Below, piece by piece: positions 14,769 through 17,397 of a DNA stretch of 17,397 bases. The stretch spans positions 1 to 17,397 of the forward strand of contig JAHEGF010000040.1 of NCBI GenBank assembly GCA_024645155.1, in the 5' to 3' direction. The DNA is from Phyllobacteriaceae bacterium. GTDB lineage: Bacteria > Pseudomonadota > Alphaproteobacteria > Rhizobiales > Rhizobiaceae. Under the pieces are notes generated by a model, which saw only the letters and a program-made list of their open reading frames with translations, was not told the origin of the DNA and ran no database searches. Every line of letters starts with the position of its first letter. Position 1 is the stretch's first letter. Made by a program: the position numbers and the translations under genes.

Positions 14769-15860
14769 TCAAACCCGGAAGTGTTTCGAAAGCTTCAGCC
14801 CCTGGGACTGATAGTTGGACTTCAAGCCGGATCCATAGAGAGATTGCGGTCGATCAAGCATGTGCTCATAGACCAACCGGCCGACCACCTGCCCATGCTC
14901 AAGGATAAACGGGACCTCGTGGCTACGCACTTCCAATACGGCCCGGCTGCCGGCGCCACCGGCCTGCGAATGACCAAACCCGGGGTCAAAAAACCCGGCG
15001 TAGTGAACCCTGAATTCACCTACCAGGGGATCAAAAGGGGTCATTTCGGCGGCATAGTCCGGCGGCACATGAACCGCTTCGCGGGAGACAAGAATATAAA
15101 ACTCATCAGGATCGAGTATGAGTTCACTGGAACCCCTGTCATACAACGGTTCCCAGTAGTCATGCATTTCATAGGCACCGATCTTGTCGACATCCACCAG
15201 CCCCGAATGGTGTTTGCCACGGTATCCCAGCAATCCATCTTTTGCGCCAGACAGGTCAATGGACAACGCGATGCCATCGCCAGTGATATCTGGTTTATCG
15301 GAATCGACCAAAATTTGCCTTTTGTGAAGCTCGCCCAGTGCGGACGCGTCCAAAAGTGCCATGCCTTTCCGAAACCGGATTTGCGACAGCCTCGACCCCT
15401 GCTTGACGACAATCGGAAATGTTCTTGGGCTAACCTCGAGATAAAGCGGGCCTCTATATCCCGCTGCGATCTTGTCAAACTCCCTACTGTGGTCGGTCAT
15501 TACACGCGTGAAAATATCGAGACGCCCCGTTGAACTTTTCGGATTTGCGGAAGCAGATATCTCCGTTGGAAGTGCCAGACTCTCCATGAGTTCAACGATG
15601 TAGACGCAGCCCGTTTCCAGTACCGCCCCGTCAGCAAGATTGATCTCATGCAACTTGTTGCGCGCAAGTTTCTGTTTGATGGTGTGGCTGGAGCCTGGCA
15701 GGAAGCTCGCGCGCACCCGGTAAGCTCTGGCACCGAGTCTAAGATCTAGAGAAGCTGGCTGAATCTGGCCTTCCCCGGGGGGCAAATCAGCCGTCAGCAC
15801 GCCATTGCGCCAGAAATCCTCAATAGAGGTATCGGGTAATATGCCTGCTTGGCCCACCAT
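14769..15860 (-). CDS. dcd: dCTP deaminase, long two-domain form
   Basis: The enzyme converts dCTP to dUTP, feeding dUTPase and thymidylate synthesis. The 363-residue protein is about twice the size of the E. coli enzyme and holds two dUTPase-like domains. Domain 1 (about 8-165) has IQPASLDLRLG, SANPKSSTGRLDIFTRVMTD and GYRGPLYLEVSPRTFPI. Domain 2 (about 190-340) repeats the pattern with HYAGFFDPGFGH and RAVLEVRSHEVPFILEHGQ. Long versions are usual in alphaproteobacteria. GGAG with a five-base spacer precedes the ATG. It is divergent from metZ, separated by 189 bp that contain the metZ promoter and riboswitch. Confidence 0.92.
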   Translation of the reverse strand: MVGQAGILPDTSIEDFWRNGVLTADLPPGEGQIQPASLDLRLGARAYRVRASFLPGSSHTIKQKLARNKLHEINLADGAVLETGCVYIVELMESLALPTEISASANPKSSTGRLDIFTRVMTDHSREFDKIAAGYRGPLYLEVSPRTFPIVVKQGSRLSQIRFRKGMALLDASALGELHKRQILVDSDKPDITGDGIALSIDLSGAKDGLLGYRGKHHSGLVDVDKIGAYEMHDYWEPLYDRGSSELILDPDEFYILVSREAVHVPPDYAAEMTPFDPLVGEFRVHYAGFFDPGFGHSQAGGAGSRAVLEVRSHEVPFILEHGQVVGRLVYEHMLDRPQSLYGSGLKSNYQSQGLKLSKHFRV

Positions 15861-15902
15861 TAGATCTCCAAATGTTCGGGCGAGGTTTAATCACCGGGCC
15901 AA

Positions 15903-15931
15903 TTGACGCAAGAGTACAAGCTCTGTAAGTT
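15903..15931 (+). promoter_or_regulatory. Candidate metZ promoter
   Basis: TTGACG at 15903-15908 and TAAGTT at 15926-15931 are 17 bases apart. Transcription would start near 15938, just before the SAM-II aptamer at 15942, which is where a riboswitch leader should begin. Confidence 0.5.
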
Positions 15932-15941
15932 CTGTTTTTCC

Positions 15942-15994
15942 CGTGGTGATTTGGCCGGTCGGCTTGCAGCCACGTTAAACAAGTCGCTAAAAGG
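15942..15994 (+). ncRNA. SAM-II riboswitch aptamer upstream of metZ
   Basis: P1 is CGTGG (15942-15946) with CCACG (15970-15974). The loop opens TGATTTGGCC and contains CTTGC; the 3' tail ends CAAGTCGCTAAAAGG. CTTG (15963-15966) pairs with CAAG (15980-15983) as the pseudoknot helix. The conserved TGATTT and GCTAAAAGG elements match SAM-II (the metA motif), which binds S-adenosylmethionine and shuts down methionine biosynthesis genes in alphaproteobacteria. It is 56 bases upstream of metZ on the same strand, the expected place. The element is assigned by eye, but the conserved bases are all present. Confidence 0.92.
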
Positions 15995-16003
15995 GCCGCT
16001 GAT

Positions 16004-16036
16004 GGACCGGTTGCGACTTTCGTGACCGGTTTTTTT
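16004..16036 (+). terminator. Intrinsic terminator of the metZ riboswitch
   Basis: GGACCGGTTGCG (16004-16015) folds back on CGTGACCGGTTT (16021-16032) in a stem of up to 12 pairs, several G-U, with a five-base loop and a run of seven T (16030-16036). It starts nine bases after the aptamer and ends 13 bases before the metZ ATG. It is therefore an attenuator, not a gene-end terminator. Its 5' arm (16005-16012) can instead pair with 15953-15960 inside the aptamer. Confidence 0.8.
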
Positions 16037-16049
16037 ATTGGTGGTTTAA

Positions 16050-17240
16050 ATGAAGATAGATACAAAAGATGTCCGCCTTGAAACGGCTCTTGTCCATGGC
16101 GGTTTATCACGTTCTCAATTTGGTGAAACTTCAGAAGCCCTCTATTTGACACAGGGTTTTGTCTATGACTCCGCCGAAGCGGCCGAGGCGCGTTTCAAGG
16201 GCGATGAACCGGGCTTCATCTATTCGCGTTATGCCAATCCTACTGTCGACATGTTCGAAAAGCGCATGTGCGCACTCGAAGGTGCAGAAGATGCGCGGGC
16301 TACCGCTTCAGGGATGGCCGCGGTTACTGCCGCTCTGGTATGCCAGCTTAGGGCAGGCGACCATGTGGTAGCAGCTAAGGCGCTGTTTGGTTCCTGCCGG
16401 TGGGTCATCGAAACCCTGCTGCCGGGGCTTGGTGTCGAGTCCACTTTGATCAACGGTCATGAGCCTGATGCCTGGAACAAAGCCATCAAGGCGAACACCA
16501 AGGTGTTCTTTTTTGAAAGTCCGACAAATCCGACACTGAGCGTCATTGACATCGCGCATGTGGTTTCAGTTGCCAAAACCCACGGCATCAAGGTCGTTGT
16601 CGACAACGTTTTTGCAACGCCACTCTACCAGAAACCGCTCGCATTGGGTGCTGATGTCGTTGTCTATTCAGCAACCAAACACATCGACGGTCAGGGGCGT
16701 TGCCTTGGCGGTGTGATCTTGTCGTCAAAAGACTGGATTGACGAGAATTTGCACGATCATTTTCGCCACACGGGCCCCAGCTTGTCTCCGTTCAATGCCT
16801 GGACCTTGCTAAAAGGTTTGGAAACACTGCCAATTCGTGTCGAACGCCAGACCAACAGCGCAAACACTGTTGCCGACTACCTCCACTCGCATTCCAAGAT
16901 CGCGAATGTGATCTATCCAGGGCGCGATGATCATCCGCAAGCCGACATTGTTGCCAAGCAGATGAGCGGTGGTTCGAGCCTTGTCTGCATCGAATTGAAG
17001 GGCGGCAAGAAGCACGCTTTCCAGTTTGAGAATGCGCTTCGGATTATCGGCATTTCCAACAATTTGGGAGATGCAAAGAGCCTGGTGACACATCCCGCCA
17101 CGACCACGCATAAAAACCTCGCACCCGAAGTTCGCGAAGAACTCGGTATTAATGATGCAATCGTTCGCCTCTCTGTGGGATTGGAAAACCCTGACGACCT
17201 TGTCGAAGATCTCGAACATGCCCTAAGTGCGGTTAACTGA
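16050..17240 (+). CDS. metZ: O-succinylhomoserine sulfhydrylase
   Basis: MetZ makes homocysteine directly from O-succinylhomoserine and sulfide, a PLP-dependent step of methionine biosynthesis. The 396-residue protein is a Cys/Met-metabolism PLP enzyme. The PLP lysine is Lys210 in YSATKHIDGQGRCLGG, and the phosphate-binding region includes YSRYANPT and TASGMAAVTAAL. VVVDNVFATP supplies the Asp that contacts the pyridine nitrogen. The C-terminus has SLVTHPATTTHKNL and VRLSVGLENPDDLVEDLE. GGTGG precedes the ATG by five bases. SAM, the end product, should repress it through the upstream riboswitch. O-acetylhomoserine use is possible in related enzymes, but the sequence and riboswitch fit the MetZ group of alphaproteobacteria. 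Confidence 0.93.
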   Translation: MKIDTKDVRLETALVHGGLSRSQFGETSEALYLTQGFVYDSAEAAEARFKGDEPGFIYSRYANPTVDMFEKRMCALEGAEDARATASGMAAVTAALVCQLRAGDHVVAAKALFGSCRWVIETLLPGLGVESTLINGHEPDAWNKAIKANTKVFFFESPTNPTLSVIDIAHVVSVAKTHGIKVVVDNVFATPLYQKPLALGADVVVYSATKHIDGQGRCLGGVILSSKDWIDENLHDHFRHTGPSLSPFNAWTLLKGLETLPIRVERQTNSANTVADYLHSHSKIANVIYPGRDDHPQADIVAKQMSGGSSLVCIELKGGKKHAFQFENALRIIGISNNLGDAKSLVTHPATTTHKNLAPEVREELGINDAIVRLSVGLENPDDLVEDLEHALSAVN

Positions 17241-17246
17241 CCATAC

Positions 17247-17397
17247 TCATGGAAATGCCTGTCTGGCCAAGAATATACGGGATAGGGAAGTCCAGAAACA
17301 AATCAGGGCGAAGACATAGGCAATTTCGGAAAACCAGCCTGGAAAAAGGCAAAACAGCATGAACACGACAATGGTCTCAGTCGCCTCGGCCAGACCA
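17247..17397 (-). CDS. CDP-alcohol phosphatidyltransferase, C-terminal fragment (partial)
   Basis: On the minus strand, from the window edge to TGA at 17247-17249, the frame reads GLAEATETIVVFMLFCLFPG and then WFSEIAYVFALICFWTSLSR, ending RIFLARQAFP. The pattern G-x-x-E-x-T-E-T followed by two membrane helices and a short basic tail is what I recall for the C-terminal end of CDP-alcohol phosphatidyltransferases, inner-membrane enzymes of phospholipid synthesis. The catalytic DGxxAR motif lies outside the window. It converges on metZ with six bases between the stops, so the two genes share their terminator region. Fragment length prevents assigning the alcohol substrate. Confidence 0.65.
   Translation of the reverse strand, partial: GLAEATETIVVFMLFCLFPGWFSEIAYVFALICFWTSLSRIFLARQAFP

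Noticed and set aside
14682..15533. Long plus-strand open frame opposite dcd
   Set aside because: It is antisense to a clear dCTP deaminase and has low-quality protein composition and no family signature.

Overview
The window is chromosomal DNA of an alphaproteobacterium, most likely of the order Hyphomicrobiales (Rhizobiales). The evidence is the gene order murA - DUF2948 - UPF0262 - low-molecular-weight phosphatase - infA - maf - yacG - tRNA-Phe, the long two-domain form of dCTP deaminase, and a SAM-II riboswitch in front of metZ, a riboswitch class found mainly in alphaproteobacteria.

Layout. Bases 1-212 hold the 3' end of a gene that resembles exodeoxyribonuclease I. Next come a tRNA-Thr(GGT) on the minus strand and, 136 bp away, a decayed second copy of it. 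Bases 772-5287 are a plus-strand housekeeping block: a tiny basic protein, murA (cell wall), DUF2948, UPF0262, a LMW-phosphatase-like protein, infA (translation), maf (nucleotide pyrophosphatase), yacG (gyrase inhibitor) and tRNA-Phe(GAA). hisD, which I recall as a usual member of this block, is absent here.

Bases 5358-12518 are a sugar uptake and catabolism locus. A minus-strand operon encodes, in transcription order, a ribose-type ABC ATPase, a permease, a periplasmic binding protein, a TIM-barrel isomerase/epimerase and a Gfo/Idh/MocA dehydrogenase. A LacI-family regulator is divergent from it. The shared promoter region carries three LacI-type operators 21 and 22 bp apart. RNA hairpins lie on both sides of the binding-protein gene. 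The operon has no sugar kinase, so a dehydrogenase/isomerase route on the unphosphorylated sugar is likely. The substrate cannot be read from the sequence.

Bases 12711-15860 are mixed: an unrecognised membrane protein with a cysteine-rich tail, a HAD-family hydrolase of haloacid-dehalogenase type, an unrecognised secreted protein, and dCTP deaminase.

Bases 15903-17240 are metZ (O-succinylhomoserine sulfhydrylase) with its promoter, a SAM-II riboswitch, and a strong intrinsic terminator directly after the aptamer. A loop segment of the aptamer is complementary to the terminator's 5' arm, which gives a readable attenuation switch. The window ends in the C-terminus of a CDP-alcohol phosphatidyltransferase on the minus strand.

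I saw no insertion sequence, CRISPR array, toxin-antitoxin pair, phage gene or defence gene. The least explained items are the cysteine-rich membrane protein, the secreted four-cysteine protein and the substrate of the sugar locus.
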